Assembly (NCBI GenBank): GCA_046351215.1
Contig: JAXLYX010000009.1
Location: 124,001-188,000 of the forward strand
Direction: 5' to 3'
DNA length: 64,000 nucleotides
Source: JAXLYX01 sp046351215
GTDB lineage: Bacteria; Myxococcota_A; Polyangia; Polyangiales; Houyiibacteriaceae
The notes beneath the pieces are model-generated. The model was not told the origin of the DNA. It made no database searches and worked only from the letters and a program-made list of their open reading frames with translations. The translations under genes were made by a program, and so were the position numbers. Positions 1 through 8,050 of this stretch are shown piece after piece. How positions within the stretch are numbered: position 1 is the first letter of the stretch; every line of letters begins with the position of its first letter.

Positions 1-1175
1 TCGCTCCGCCGGAGCACGACCCGATCTCCGTCCACGCGCGCGCCGTGGCCCGCGCGCACGGCGGTGGCATTCGAGCCTCCGAGCTCGGCGACGAGAGCGA
101 GCTCCTGGATCGGCGGCAGGTCGTCGGAGCCCGCCATCCGGTAGCGATAGACACGAGGTCCTTCGGGCGTCGTGCGCGAGAGCCACTCGGAGTAGCGGAT
201 GGCGATGCGCCGCGACTCGCCCGCCTGGATCGGGTAGATGCGCGCGCGGTACCGACCGGGGGCGTCCCACTCGAGGAGCGCGGGATCGAGGGTCGAGCCC
301 CGATAGACCTGTGCCTCGTACGCGCGCGCCGCCTGCTGCTTCTCGCGGACGTAGCCGTCGACCATCCGGCCGTTCCGATCCACCGCGAAGCGGTGCAGCA
401 CGGCCTCGTCGGGGACGGCGATCCGGTAGATCCCCTCGACGGTCTCGCTCGCGGGGTTGAAGAAGACCTGCTCCACCTCGGTGATCGCGAGGTCGCCGAC
501 CACGCGCACCGTCACGCGCATGTCGCGGATCACGAGCGGCCAGCGCGCTTCGCCGATGGCGTCCGGCACTCGGCCTTCGAGCACGCCGACTCCCTCGGCG
601 GCTCGCGAGGCACGGGGTCCCGGCTCGGCGAGCCCGCCCGTCCAATCCGCCCAGAGCTGCTCGGCCCGCTCGGTCGCACGTCCGCCCTCGAGCCTCAGCT
701 CTTCGCCCGCCCGTGCGACGCCGCGCGCTCCGCGGGCGACGTAGGCGACCTCGCCGCGGATCACGTGCACGACGGTCGCGGCGCCGGCGAGCTCGAGCGA
801 GGCCTCGGCCGCCGAGAGGCGGAGGGTCCCCTGCGGGGTCTCGACGACGAGGGGAGAGCGCCCGCGCGCCCTCGCGTACACGCGTCCGGCCTCGAGCTTC
901 AGCGAGGCATCGCCCGTCGGAACGAGGCGCGCGCCGCCGTCGACGAGGAGATCCCCGCCGTCGTCGAGGGTGACGCGCGCGAGGCCGCCCGACTCGACCC
1001 GCAGCGCGTCGTCGCGACCGGCCCGTGCGAACCGTGTCACCGCCGCGCCGTCGACCGTCGCGCGACCGCGGATCGACGCGACGGATGCGAGCGTCGCCCC
1101 GACGTCCTCCCCGATCGACCCCACGCATCCCGAGAGCGCGAGGACCAAGACAAGCCCCGTTCCGATGCGTCGCAT
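1..1175 (-). CDS. FecR / VIT-domain lipoprotein, 3' end cut by window edge
   Basis: This partial reading frame starts at ATG 1175 behind a GGGAGGGA ribosome site and is open for 391 codons to the left edge. The N-terminus is a lipoprotein signal (LVLALSGC). A FecR-like beta domain follows (about residues 30-130, with GARLVPTGDASLKLEAGRVYA). A VIT domain follows that (about residues 190-330), recognised by ITEVEQVFFNP, EGIYRIAVPDEAVL and a REKQQAARAYEAQVYRG stretch. VIT domains normally precede a von Willebrand A domain, which would lie beyond the window. The protein probably sits on the cell surface or in the periplasm. Its role is unknown; adhesion or signalling is inference. Confidence 0.75.
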   Translation of the reverse strand, partial: MRRIGTGLVLVLALSGCVGSIGEDVGATLASVASIRGRATVDGAAVTRFARAGRDDALRVESGGLARVTLDDGGDLLVDGGARLVPTGDASLKLEAGRVYARARGRSPLVVETPQGTLRLSAAEASLELAGAATVVHVIRGEVAYVARGARGVARAGEELRLEGGRATERAEQLWADWTGGLAEPGPRASRAAEGVGVLEGRVPDAIGEARWPLVIRDMRVTVRVVGDLAITEVEQVFFNPASETVEGIYRIAVPDEAVLHRFAVDRNGRMVDGYVREKQQAARAYEAQVYRGSTLDPALLEWDAPGRYRARIYPIQAGESRRIAIRYSEWLSRTTPEGPRVYRYRMAGSDDLPPIQELALVAELGGSNATAVRAGHGARVDGDRVVLRRS

Positions 1176-1366
1176 GCGAACGTCCCTCCCCGTGCCGCGT
1201 CATGTACGCGCGCGCCCCTGCCGGGGCACGGGCACTAGACGCCCGAAGCCGCCGGAAGTTCTGCCTGCCCCACCGAGTCCCGTTCCGGGTATCACGAGCG
1301 GCGCATCACGGTCGAGAGCCGGAGCGCATCCTCGCGCCCGGAGGGTCGGGGGTGTAGATCGCTGGC

Positions 1367-2290
1367 ATGGGGAAGGGGGTCCGTGTCGCACCCGAGAGCA
1401 CCTTGCGGGTCGCCGTCGAGGCGGCGATGCCGGCCATGCTCGCTGCGGTGCTCGCGCACGAGGACGCGGCCCGCCGAGGGGAGGTCGAGGCGGGGATCCA
1501 CGACATGCGGGTCGCCACCAAGCGGCTCCGAGAGGTCTTCCGGGTCTTCGCGCCCGCCTTCGAGCCCGAGGCCCATGCGAAGCGGCTCGCGCGCCTCGAG
1601 GGCCTCAACGATTCGCTCGGCCGGGTCCGGGACCTCGACGTGATGAGGGAGCGGCTCGGGGCCCTGCGCTCGCCGGCCGCCCGGCTCGTGCGCGAGAGCC
1701 TCGGACCCGAGCGGGACGAGGCCCATCGCGCCTTCGTCCGGATCCTCGACGCCTTCCACCTCGACGGGGAGCCGGCGGCCCTCGGCGGGCTCGCCGAGCG
1801 GGCGGGGAAGAAGTCCCGTCTCGGGCCGGACGCACCGGTCACCGAGCTCGCGCGCCTCGCGATCGCGCGCCGGCTCGAGGTGCTCGGCTCGCGGCTCGAG
1901 GCCGTCGCCGAGGCGCCGAGCGAGCGCGCCCTCCACGAGCTCAGGATCGCGTCGAAGCGCATGCGCTACGCACTCGAGCCCTTCCGGAAGCTCCTGCCCG
2001 AGCCCCTGCGCGAGCTCCGCGCGCGGGTGGAGGAGCTCCAGGACGAGCTCGGCGAGCTGCACGACGACGACGTGCTCCGGGTGAGGGTCCTCCGAGCCAC
2101 GCTCGCCGCCCGCCCGGACGCGAGGGAGCCCTACCTGCGCCTCCTCGCCTCCCTCGACGCCACGAGGCGCTCGCGTCTCCCCACCGTCCTCGCGACCCTC
2201 GATCGCCTGAGGGGTCGGCGTGGCATCCTGCGCTACCGATCGTATATCCGGCGTGTGGGTTCGGGCTCCCGCCGGGGGCCGAAGCCCTAG
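1367..2290 (+). CDS. CHAD domain protein
   Basis: This 307-residue all-helical protein carries two copies of the conserved-histidine signature of CHAD domains: HDMRVATKRLR starting at His45 and HELRIASKRMR near residue 190, each followed by basic residues. CHAD domains bind polyphosphate through these His/Lys/Arg surfaces. The usual CYTH partner domain is absent, so this is a stand-alone CHAD protein. A TAGATC hexamer lies 6 nt before the ATG and there is no clear Shine-Dalgarno sequence, so the mRNA may be leaderless. The next genes are a TPR protein and a convergent SixA phosphatase; CHAD and SixA genes are neighbours in many bacteria. Confidence 0.85.
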   Translation: MGKGVRVAPESTLRVAVEAAMPAMLAAVLAHEDAARRGEVEAGIHDMRVATKRLREVFRVFAPAFEPEAHAKRLARLEGLNDSLGRVRDLDVMRERLGALRSPAARLVRESLGPERDEAHRAFVRILDAFHLDGEPAALGGLAERAGKKSRLGPDAPVTELARLAIARRLEVLGSRLEAVAEAPSERALHELRIASKRMRYALEPFRKLLPEPLRELRARVEELQDELGELHDDDVLRVRVLRATLAARPDAREPYLRLLASLDATRRSRLPTVLATLDRLRGRRGILRYRSYIRRVGSGSRRGPKP

Positions 2291-2320
2291 TATGCTCCCC
2301 GGCCGACGAGGCAAGCGACG

Positions 2321-3589
2321 ATGGGATTCTTCCGCAAGCTCCTGGGCATGGAATCTGCCGCGGAGATCGAGACCGAGGCGAACGGGCTCTTCGAGAAGGG
2401 CGAGTTCGGGCTCGCGAAGCTCCGCTACGAGAACGTGCTCGACAAGCTCGGTGCGGAAGCGTCCGACGCCGATCGCGAGCGCGTGAAGGGGCGAATCACC
2501 GCGGCCCGCAACGCGATCGCGGATCAGCGCCTCGTCGAGGGCGAGCGTCTCCTCGTCCACGGCCGGCCGGACCTGGCCGAGCACGAGGTCCGCGGCGCCC
2601 TCGAGGTGGCGGTCGACGAGGCCCTCCTCGCCCGCGGCGACGAGCTGCTCACGCGGATCGAGGCCTACGAGGCCTACGCGCAGGAGCAGGATCCCGCCGA
2701 CCTCTCGGACGAGGATCGCCTCGCCCTCATCACCGGCGAGTACACGGACGACCAGCAGATCGAGTACGCCGAGCTCGGCGACGAGGCCTTCGACGCCGCG
2801 CTCGAGCTCCACAAGGGGCATTTCGTGCGCGCCCGCGAGCTCCTCGAGGGGCTCGTCGAGACGGCCGACTCCCCGCGCTGGCTCTACCGCGACCTCGCGC
2901 GGGCGAGGCTCCACGTCGGCGACGGCGAGGGCGCCGAGCAGGCCTACCGCGAGTTCCTCGAGCGCGTCGGCGCGGACATCACGCCCGAGGCCCGGCTCGA
3001 GGCCCACGTCGAGCGCGTGCGTCTCCTCGACGCGCGCGGCGACTTCGAGGGTGCGATGGCCGAGCTCGAGCGCGCCATCGACTCGGCCGGCGACGATCCG
3101 CGTCCGTTCATCACGCTCGGTCAGTATTTGCGCCTCCAAGGACATCCGCGCGAGGCCATCGAGGTCCAGCGCGTGGCCCAGCGCCTGACGGGCGAGCGCG
3201 TCGACTGGCTCATCCTCCAGGAGCTCGGTCTCTGCCTCCTCGACGCCGGCGACGAGGCCGGAGGTCAGCAGGTGCTCGAAGAGGTGGAGAAGCTCTTCAC
3301 CGCCCAGGGAAGGTTCGATCTCCCGGTCGACACGGGCGTCGCGCTCGCGAAGCTGCACGAGAGGCACGGTCGTTTCGAGCGCGCGGCGGATCTCTACCGA
3401 CTGCTCTCGCGCGGAAGCGATGCCGCGCGCCGTCCCGTCTACTGCAGCGAGGCGGCGCGGCTCCTCGTCGAGTGCGGGCTGCCCGACGAAGCGCGGAAGA
3501 TGCTCCGCCAGGCGATCTCGCTCGTCGCCGACGATGCCGACGCGAAGGCCTCGCTCGAGGCGAGGCTGGCTTCGATCGAGGCGGACTGA
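2321..3589 (+). CDS. Tetratricopeptide-repeat protein
   Basis: This soluble 422-residue protein is built almost entirely of TPR-like helix pairs (for example GLFEKGEFGLAKLRYENVL near the N-terminus). It has no signal peptide or membrane segment. It starts 30 nt after the CHAD gene, with a weak GAGG ribosome site and a TAGTAT hexamer overlapping the CHAD stop region, so it may have its own promoter as well as read-through. TPR proteins are scaffolds; the partner cannot be read from sequence. The pairing with CHAD suggests a role in polyphosphate-related organisation, which is inference only. Confidence 0.75.
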   Translation: MGFFRKLLGMESAAEIETEANGLFEKGEFGLAKLRYENVLDKLGAEASDADRERVKGRITAARNAIADQRLVEGERLLVHGRPDLAEHEVRGALEVAVDEALLARGDELLTRIEAYEAYAQEQDPADLSDEDRLALITGEYTDDQQIEYAELGDEAFDAALELHKGHFVRARELLEGLVETADSPRWLYRDLARARLHVGDGEGAEQAYREFLERVGADITPEARLEAHVERVRLLDARGDFEGAMAELERAIDSAGDDPRPFITLGQYLRLQGHPREAIEVQRVAQRLTGERVDWLILQELGLCLLDAGDEAGGQQVLEEVEKLFTAQGRFDLPVDTGVALAKLHERHGRFERAADLYRLLSRGSDAARRPVYCSEAARLLVECGLPDEARKMLRQAISLVADDADAKASLEARLASIEAD

Positions 3590-3596
3590 CGGCCGC

Positions 3597-4106
3597 CTAG
3601 TGCGGCCCGAGCGAGGACACGTCGGTCGCCCTCGCCAGCGTCTCGGGATCGAGCATCCACTGGAAGCGGCCGCGCTGACGGGCTCGCTCGTACTCGATGA
3701 GGCAGGCGCCGGCCGTCTGGAAGCCGGGGAAGCCCCGGAGGCCCGAGAGGTGACCCGCGAGCACGCGGATCTTCGGCTCGTGCGTCACGAGGACGAGTAG
3801 GTCGTCATCGCCCGCGTGATCGAGGGGAGAGAGCGCCTGGGCCGTCGTGCCCCGCTCGAGGGCGAGCGGCTCGTGCACCTCGAGCGGACCGGTGAACCCC
3901 GTCGTGTCGGCGAGGATCTCGGCCGTCTGCACGGCTCGCACGAGTGGGCTCGTGTAGATGCAGGTGATCGGCAGCCCGAGCTCCGAGAGGGCGCGGCCGA
4001 CGCGTCGCGCCGTGGCGCGACCGTCCGTCGTGAGCCATCGGACTTCGTCGGAGGAGCAGGCCACCTGGGCGATGGCGGCGGCATGGCGGACGAGCAGCAC
4101 GCGCAT
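3597..4106 (-). CDS. sixA: SixA-type phosphohistidine phosphatase
   Basis: This 169-residue member of the histidine phosphatase superfamily has the N-terminal LVRHAAA motif that carries the nucleophilic His, the YTSPLVRAVQTAEIL block and the later VTHEPKIRVL His segment. The short length is typical of SixA, which removes phosphate from phosphohistidine on HPt domains; some relatives act on small phosphorylated substrates. It converges on the TPR gene with only 7 bp between the stops. Its closeness to the CHAD gene matches a known CHAD-SixA association and suggests a joint role in polyphosphate or phosphotransfer, but the substrate is unproven. Confidence 0.85.
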   Translation of the reverse strand: MRVLLVRHAAAIAQVACSSDEVRWLTTDGRATARRVGRALSELGLPITCIYTSPLVRAVQTAEILADTTGFTGPLEVHEPLALERGTTAQALSPLDHAGDDDLLVLVTHEPKIRVLAGHLSGLRGFPGFQTAGACLIEYERARQRGRFQWMLDPETLARATDVSSLGPH

Positions 4107-4213
4107 GCCTGGAACCTACCAAGACACGTGGGCCTTGTCGCGTCGCCTCCCTCGCGCCCGCCCCGAAAGGTGCGGCGGCCCATCGGCGTCTGTTACCCTC
4201 TTCGAGGAGCCGA

Positions 4214-6100
4214 TTGGACGAAGTCGCGAAACACGCGTCGTTCCTCCCCGAGCCGCCCGCATCGGGCGCTTCCGAGGCGGTGACGCGCCCATCGGTCTAC
4301 AGGCCCGCGCCCGCCCCCCCGGACCGCACCGGACTCCGGTTCACGAGGCGCTTCCACCACGCGAACCCGCTCGGAACGCCGAGGGCGATCAGCTGGTTCG
4401 GCTTCCGCTCCTTCTGGGGTCATCTCCGCCACTTCATGGCGAGCGCCATCGCCACCGACGACGTCGACACGCGCGATTGGATGGAGCCGACTCCCCCCCC
4501 GCAGTTCGCCGCCAAGATCTCGAACGAGCTCGGCGCCGAGCCCATGCATCCCACGCTCGTCGAGAACCTCGGTCGGGATCTCTTCGTCGACTTCGTCGCC
4601 GACACGGGCGACGACGGCATGGTCTCGTACGCGGTCGGAAAGATGCTGTTCCAACCGTATCGCCTCCCGGACCCGCGCGATCCCTCGCGCGAGATCGTCG
4701 CCGAGCGGGGCGACCTCCTCGTGCACGGCGGCGATCTCGCCTACCCCGTCGGCACCGCGAACCAGATCCAGGATCGCCTGCTCGCCCCGTGGAACGCGGC
4801 GCTGAAGACGCTCCCCGACGACGGTCGGCCGCGCGTGATGCTCGGCATCCCCGGCAACCACGATTGGTACGACGGCATCGACGGCTACGCGCGCACGTTC
4901 CGCGAGCGCCACTTCAGCGAGGAGCCCGAGGCGCGCACCGAGACGACGGATGTCTCCTGGCTCGACACGAGCCTCCGCTTCGTCGGCAACCTGATCGCCG
5001 GTCAGACGATGCACCGCGCCCACGCGCTCGTGCTCCACGGGTACCGCACGGTGCAGCGCGCGAGCTACTTCGTGCTCCCGCTCCTGCCGAACCTCCATCT
5101 CTACGCGGCGGATCGACATCTCCGCAGCATCGACTACCGGCAGAAGCGCTTCTTCCTCGACTGGTGGAACCGCCACCCCGAGGCGGCGCGGCTCGTCGTG
5201 CTGCACGATCCCGTCCTGCCCTTCGGACGGCCGAGCCGCGACGGGCTGAAGGTGATCCACTCGCTGCGTCTCTCGCCGCAGTCCGAGAGCCACATGGTCC
5301 TCGCCGGCGACATCCACCACTACCGACGCGAGCGCGTCGGACAGGGCATCCACGTCACGGCAGGTGGCGGCGGCGCGTTCCTCCATCCTTCTCCGATCAA
5401 GGCGGACGGCGGGCATCCGGCCGAGGTGCAATGGCCCGGTCCGAAGCAGTCGAAGCGCCTCCTCTCCGGAGTCCCGCTCCACGTGGCGCTCGGGCGCTCG
5501 GGGCACATCCCGCACGCCGTGATGACCGCGATCTCCGTGCCGATGCTCGGTCTCGGGGGCTACGAGCTCGGAGAGGTCGGGCTCGTCATCGCCTCGATCG
5601 TCTCGGGGCTGCTCGCCGCCGTCGTGATGGCGTTCATCGGAGGCGTCCGGAAGGGACCGGCCTGGAAGATCGCGTTGCTCTCGGTCGCGGCCGGGCTCGC
5701 GACCGGCGCCGTGCCCGGGCTCGTCCTCGCGATCGTCGGGCGCCTCTTCGCCACGCTCTCGCTCGAGGCGAACACCTGGTTCTGGGGAGCCATCGCGCTC
5801 GTCAGCGCCGTCGGAACGGGAGGCTTCGTCTTCGGCACCTTCCTCGCGATGCTCACGTACCTCGGCTACGAGAACACGCAGGCCTTCACGGCCCTCGCGC
5901 ATCCGGGCTTCCGGCACTTCGTGCGTCTCCGCGTGCGAGAGGACCAGAGCGGAGTCGACGCGTGGTGCATCGGCCTCGAGGATCCCCTCGATCCCGAGAG
6001 CAAGCCGGTGGTCGTCGACTCGTTCGCCTGGGAGCTGCCGGGGAAGGGCGAGATGGCGAGACGGCTCTCGATCCCGCCGGCCGCGAGGCCGCCGGGCTAG
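4214..6100 (+). CDS. Metallophosphoesterase with C-terminal membrane domain
   Basis: The 628-residue protein begins at TTG 4214, 4-5 nt after GAGGAG. Calcineurin-like motifs appear in order: HGGDLAYP, GIPGNHDWYDG, a LHDPVLPFG segment and VLAGDIHHYRRE. A long N-terminal extension precedes the first motif. From about residue 435 there are four or five hydrophobic segments (GLVIASIVSGLLAAVVMAF, AGLATGAVPGLVLAIVG, FWGAIALVSAVGTGGFVFG), then a soluble tail. It is probably an inner-membrane enzyme with a cytoplasmic phosphoesterase. The substrate is unknown; lipid or nucleotide phosphodiesters are typical. A second, unrelated membrane metallophosphoesterase lies at 26786-28339. Confidence 0.8.
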   Translation: MDEVAKHASFLPEPPASGASEAVTRPSVYRPAPAPPDRTGLRFTRRFHHANPLGTPRAISWFGFRSFWGHLRHFMASAIATDDVDTRDWMEPTPPPQFAAKISNELGAEPMHPTLVENLGRDLFVDFVADTGDDGMVSYAVGKMLFQPYRLPDPRDPSREIVAERGDLLVHGGDLAYPVGTANQIQDRLLAPWNAALKTLPDDGRPRVMLGIPGNHDWYDGIDGYARTFRERHFSEEPEARTETTDVSWLDTSLRFVGNLIAGQTMHRAHALVLHGYRTVQRASYFVLPLLPNLHLYAADRHLRSIDYRQKRFFLDWWNRHPEAARLVVLHDPVLPFGRPSRDGLKVIHSLRLSPQSESHMVLAGDIHHYRRERVGQGIHVTAGGGGAFLHPSPIKADGGHPAEVQWPGPKQSKRLLSGVPLHVALGRSGHIPHAVMTAISVPMLGLGGYELGEVGLVIASIVSGLLAAVVMAFIGGVRKGPAWKIALLSVAAGLATGAVPGLVLAIVGRLFATLSLEANTWFWGAIALVSAVGTGGFVFGTFLAMLTYLGYENTQAFTALAHPGFRHFVRLRVREDQSGVDAWCIGLEDPLDPESKPVVVDSFAWELPGKGEMARRLSIPPAARPPG

Positions 6101-6103
6101 CGC

Positions 6104-6207
6104 GCGCGTGCACGAAGGGCGTGCACGTGGACGATGGGCCGTTCACGTGCACGTTCGGCCGTGCACGTGCGCGTGCACGAAGGGCGTGCACGTGGACGAT
6201 GGGCCGT
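6104..6207. repeat. Two 39-bp direct repeats rich in GTGCAC/CACGTG palindromes
   Basis: A 39-bp sequence at 6104-6142 is repeated exactly at 6169-6207, a 65-bp period. Each copy starts GCGCGTGCACGAAGGGCGTG and ends GGACGATGGGCCGT. Further GTGCACGTGC units fill the spacer. The patch lies between the stop of the phosphoesterase and the promoter box of the next gene. It could be an operator array, a recombination remnant or a structured 3' end. Confidence 0.85.
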
Positions 6208-6232
6208 GCACGTGCTCGTCGGCTCGGCGCCT

Positions 6233-6251
6233 TCCTGCTACCTTCCGCCCG
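6233..6251 (+). promoter_or_regulatory. -10-like box immediately before the start codon
   Basis: The 19-bp sequence TCCTGCTACCTTCCGCCCG contains an extended -10-like TGCTACCTT and ends at the ATG. The same 19 bp occur unchanged at 49357-49375 before another gene. The -10-like hexamer TACCTT (6239-6244) is 7 nt from the ATG, which suggests leaderless transcription. Confidence 0.5.
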
Positions 6252-6668
6252 ATGGAGTCCACGGGGGGAGAACGTCGGTACTTCGTGCCGCGTTGGTACG
6301 TGAAGGCGGCGTACGCCGCGGCGGCGCTGCAGGTCGCGCTCGCGGGCATCGCGTACGCGGCGGGCGTCGGTCACCTCGCCCTCGTCTTCCTCGTCGGCGC
6401 GGGTCTCGTCGGGTACCAGGGTTACTGGACCGCGACGACGCCGATCGCACGCCTCGACGACGAGGGGATCGAGCTCCGGCCCGCGCTGCTCGCGAAACCT
6501 AGGCACATCCGCTTCTCGGAGATCCGCTCGGTCTCGACCGTCGACGGGCTCTTCCTGCAATTCGATCTCGGTACCGATCGCGATCCGCGGATCCCGCTCA
6601 CGGCGCTCTCGGAGCGTGACGCGCGCGAGCTCCTCGCGACGCTCCGCGAGAAGATCGGCGCGGGCTGA
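6252..6668 (+). CDS. Small membrane protein with PH-like tail, unknown
   Basis: This 138-residue protein has two adjacent hydrophobic helices (KAAYAAAALQVALAGIAYAAG and HLALVFLVGAGLVGYQGYW) followed by a short beta-rich domain containing LDDEGIELRPALLAKPRHI and IRFSEIRSV, which resembles bacterial PH-like (YdbT/YcxB-style) domains. I chose ATG 6252 rather than upstream in-frame starts because those would translate the direct repeats and because the promoter box ends exactly here. Function unknown. A weak AGGCAC/GTGCCT inverted repeat at 6668-6694 follows. Confidence 0.65.
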   Translation: MESTGGERRYFVPRWYVKAAYAAAALQVALAGIAYAAGVGHLALVFLVGAGLVGYQGYWTATTPIARLDDEGIELRPALLAKPRHIRFSEIRSVSTVDGLFLQFDLGTDRDPRIPLTALSERDARELLATLREKIGAG

Positions 6669-6716
6669 GGCACGGCGCATCGCGAAAGGTGCCTGCCGAG
6701 GGGTGGTCGCGGTCCG

Positions 6717-7427
6717 TCAGCTCGTCTGGCGAGCCGCCTCGATCGATCGTCGGATGCGCTCCTCGAGCCACTCGGCGCGCGCGTAGTTGTCGACGCTGCC
6801 CGGGAGGTGGCCTGGGAGGGCTTCGACGAAATCGGGGGTGTCGAGCCATTCGACGAAGGATTCCGCGAGGAATGCCCGGAGCTCGGCGCCGGCAGCTCGG
6901 ATCTCGTCGAGGAGCTCGAGCCGACCGTCGAGGATGGCCACGATGTCCTCGATGTCCTTGCTCGCCAGGAAGTCACCGCCACCTCGACCCCGAAACGCCT
7001 CGATCTTGGTGGCCACGAAGTGCGGAGCATCGACGACCGGCACGCGGGCGCCGTTCGGGAGCTCCACCGACGACGCGGAAGCGAGGGCCGCTTCGTACCA
7101 GCGGTTCGCGAAGCCGAGCACGCGCGCGTCGGTGGGCATGATGTCGATGACGACCCCCTCGAGCGTCCAGCGGCAGAGGGGAGCGCCTTCGGAATCGTCC
7201 TCGCGTGCGCCGAGGCGGCGTAGCTCGGGCCCGAGAGACGTCGCATAGTCGGACATGTCTCGCACTTCCACGATGAGGTCGAGGTCGAGAGTCGCTCGCG
7301 GAGGCGCTGCGGCGGGATCGGTGACGAGCAGCCCCGTGGTCGCACCTCCGACGAAAGCGATTCGTCGGGGGAGGCTCGTGAGGCGTGCACTCACCGCCAT
7401 GAGCATGTCGATCGAGTCGCGTGTCAT
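6717..7427 (-). CDS. Nucleotidyltransferase, AbiEii-like toxin candidate
   Basis: The 236-residue protein has the N-terminal nucleotidyltransferase signature: FVGGATTGLL followed by LDLDLIVEV, where the two aspartates match the metal-binding DxD. VVIDIMPTD supplies the third acidic residue and KIEAFRGRGGGDFLASKDIEDI matches the conserved helical segment of AbiEii/DUF1814-like enzymes. ATG 7427 overlaps the stop of the upstream winged-helix gene (ATGA), so the two are translationally coupled. In related type IV or MenA-like systems the nucleotidyltransferase adds nucleotides to tRNA or other targets. Toxicity is inferred from the family and gene order and is not shown. Confidence 0.7.
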   Translation of the reverse strand: MTRDSIDMLMAVSARLTSLPRRIAFVGGATTGLLVTDPAAAPPRATLDLDLIVEVRDMSDYATSLGPELRRLGAREDDSEGAPLCRWTLEGVVIDIMPTDARVLGFANRWYEAALASASSVELPNGARVPVVDAPHFVATKIEAFRGRGGGDFLASKDIEDIVAILDGRLELLDEIRAAGAELRAFLAESFVEWLDTPDFVEALPGHLPGSVDNYARAEWLEERIRRSIEAARQTS

Positions 7428-7930
7428 GCGGCGAGCAGCTCGCGGAGCGCCGAGGCCGCGACGTCGCGTTCGCGCGCCGAACCGGCTCGGAGGGCATCCG
7501 TGACGGCCAGCAGGGCGTAGAGCTTCGGGTCGCGCGAAGCGGCCTTGGGCGCGCCCGGATACATCGGCTCGAGCGACTCGCCACGAACGGTTCCGGTGCG
7601 GTCGGGCCAGACCAGGGGGATCGCATCCCGAGACACGAGCCGGTCTGCGAGCGGAGGTGCGGAGGTTCCGGTGGGGAGCCCGCGGGCCATGGCGCCTCGC
7701 CTCGCAGGGAAGGCGTACCTCGCCCCGTGGACCAGGAACTCGAGGAGCGCGGCACGAACGGGCCTGCGCGCGTCCGGCGTGAGCAGGCCGGACTCGATCG
7801 CGCGCTGGGCGCTCTCGTGTACGCCGGAGGCGCTCATCCCCAAGCTGGCGGCGAGGCCTGCGTAGGTCCACGGCTCGCCCGCCAAGGTCGCGACCTTGAG
7901 GGCGACGACGACGTCCTGGGGCTTGAGCAT
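7424..7930 (-). CDS. Winged-helix protein, likely antitoxin/regulator partner
   Basis: This 168-residue protein has an N-terminal winged helix (KPQDVVVALKVATLAGEPWT, then YAGLAASLGMSASGVHESAQ as the recognition helix region). A variable C-terminal part contains VHGARYAFPA. Transcription probably starts at or near the ATG: TAGCCT lies 6 nt upstream and overlaps the palindrome at 7942-7958, which suggests autoregulation. It is the first gene of a two-gene unit with the nucleotidyltransferase. Its size and position fit the DNA-binding partner found with AbiEii-like enzymes, but it could equally be a stand-alone regulator. Confidence 0.65.
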   Translation of the reverse strand: MLKPQDVVVALKVATLAGEPWTYAGLAASLGMSASGVHESAQRAIESGLLTPDARRPVRAALLEFLVHGARYAFPARRGAMARGLPTGTSAPPLADRLVSRDAIPLVWPDRTGTVRGESLEPMYPGAPKAASRDPKLYALLAVTDALRAGSARERDVAASALRELLAA

Positions 7931-7936
7931 GGAATC

Positions 7937-7958
7937 AGGCTATTCGCAATTCGCGAAT
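7937..7958 (-). promoter_or_regulatory. Operator-like palindrome overlapping the -10 of the toxin-antitoxin candidate
   Basis: ATTCGC-AATTC-GCGAAT (7942-7958) is a perfect 6-bp inverted repeat with a 5-bp spacer. On the minus strand it runs directly into TAGCCT (7942-7937), 6 nt before the ATG at 7930. An inverted repeat over the -10 element is what a self-repressing antitoxin would need. Confidence 0.55.
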
Positions 7959-8050
7959 GGCGCAACAGGGGCCTCCCCTCGTCCGATGGCATGGCGTGGC
8001 ACCGCGCCCCTGGCAGGCCCCGAGCCTCCGTGCGCGCTCGAGGCGTTCCG

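Noticed and set aside
970..3600. Long plus-strand frame crossing the CHAD and TPR genes
   Set aside because: Different frame from two real genes; low-complexity Arg/Pro translation with no motif.
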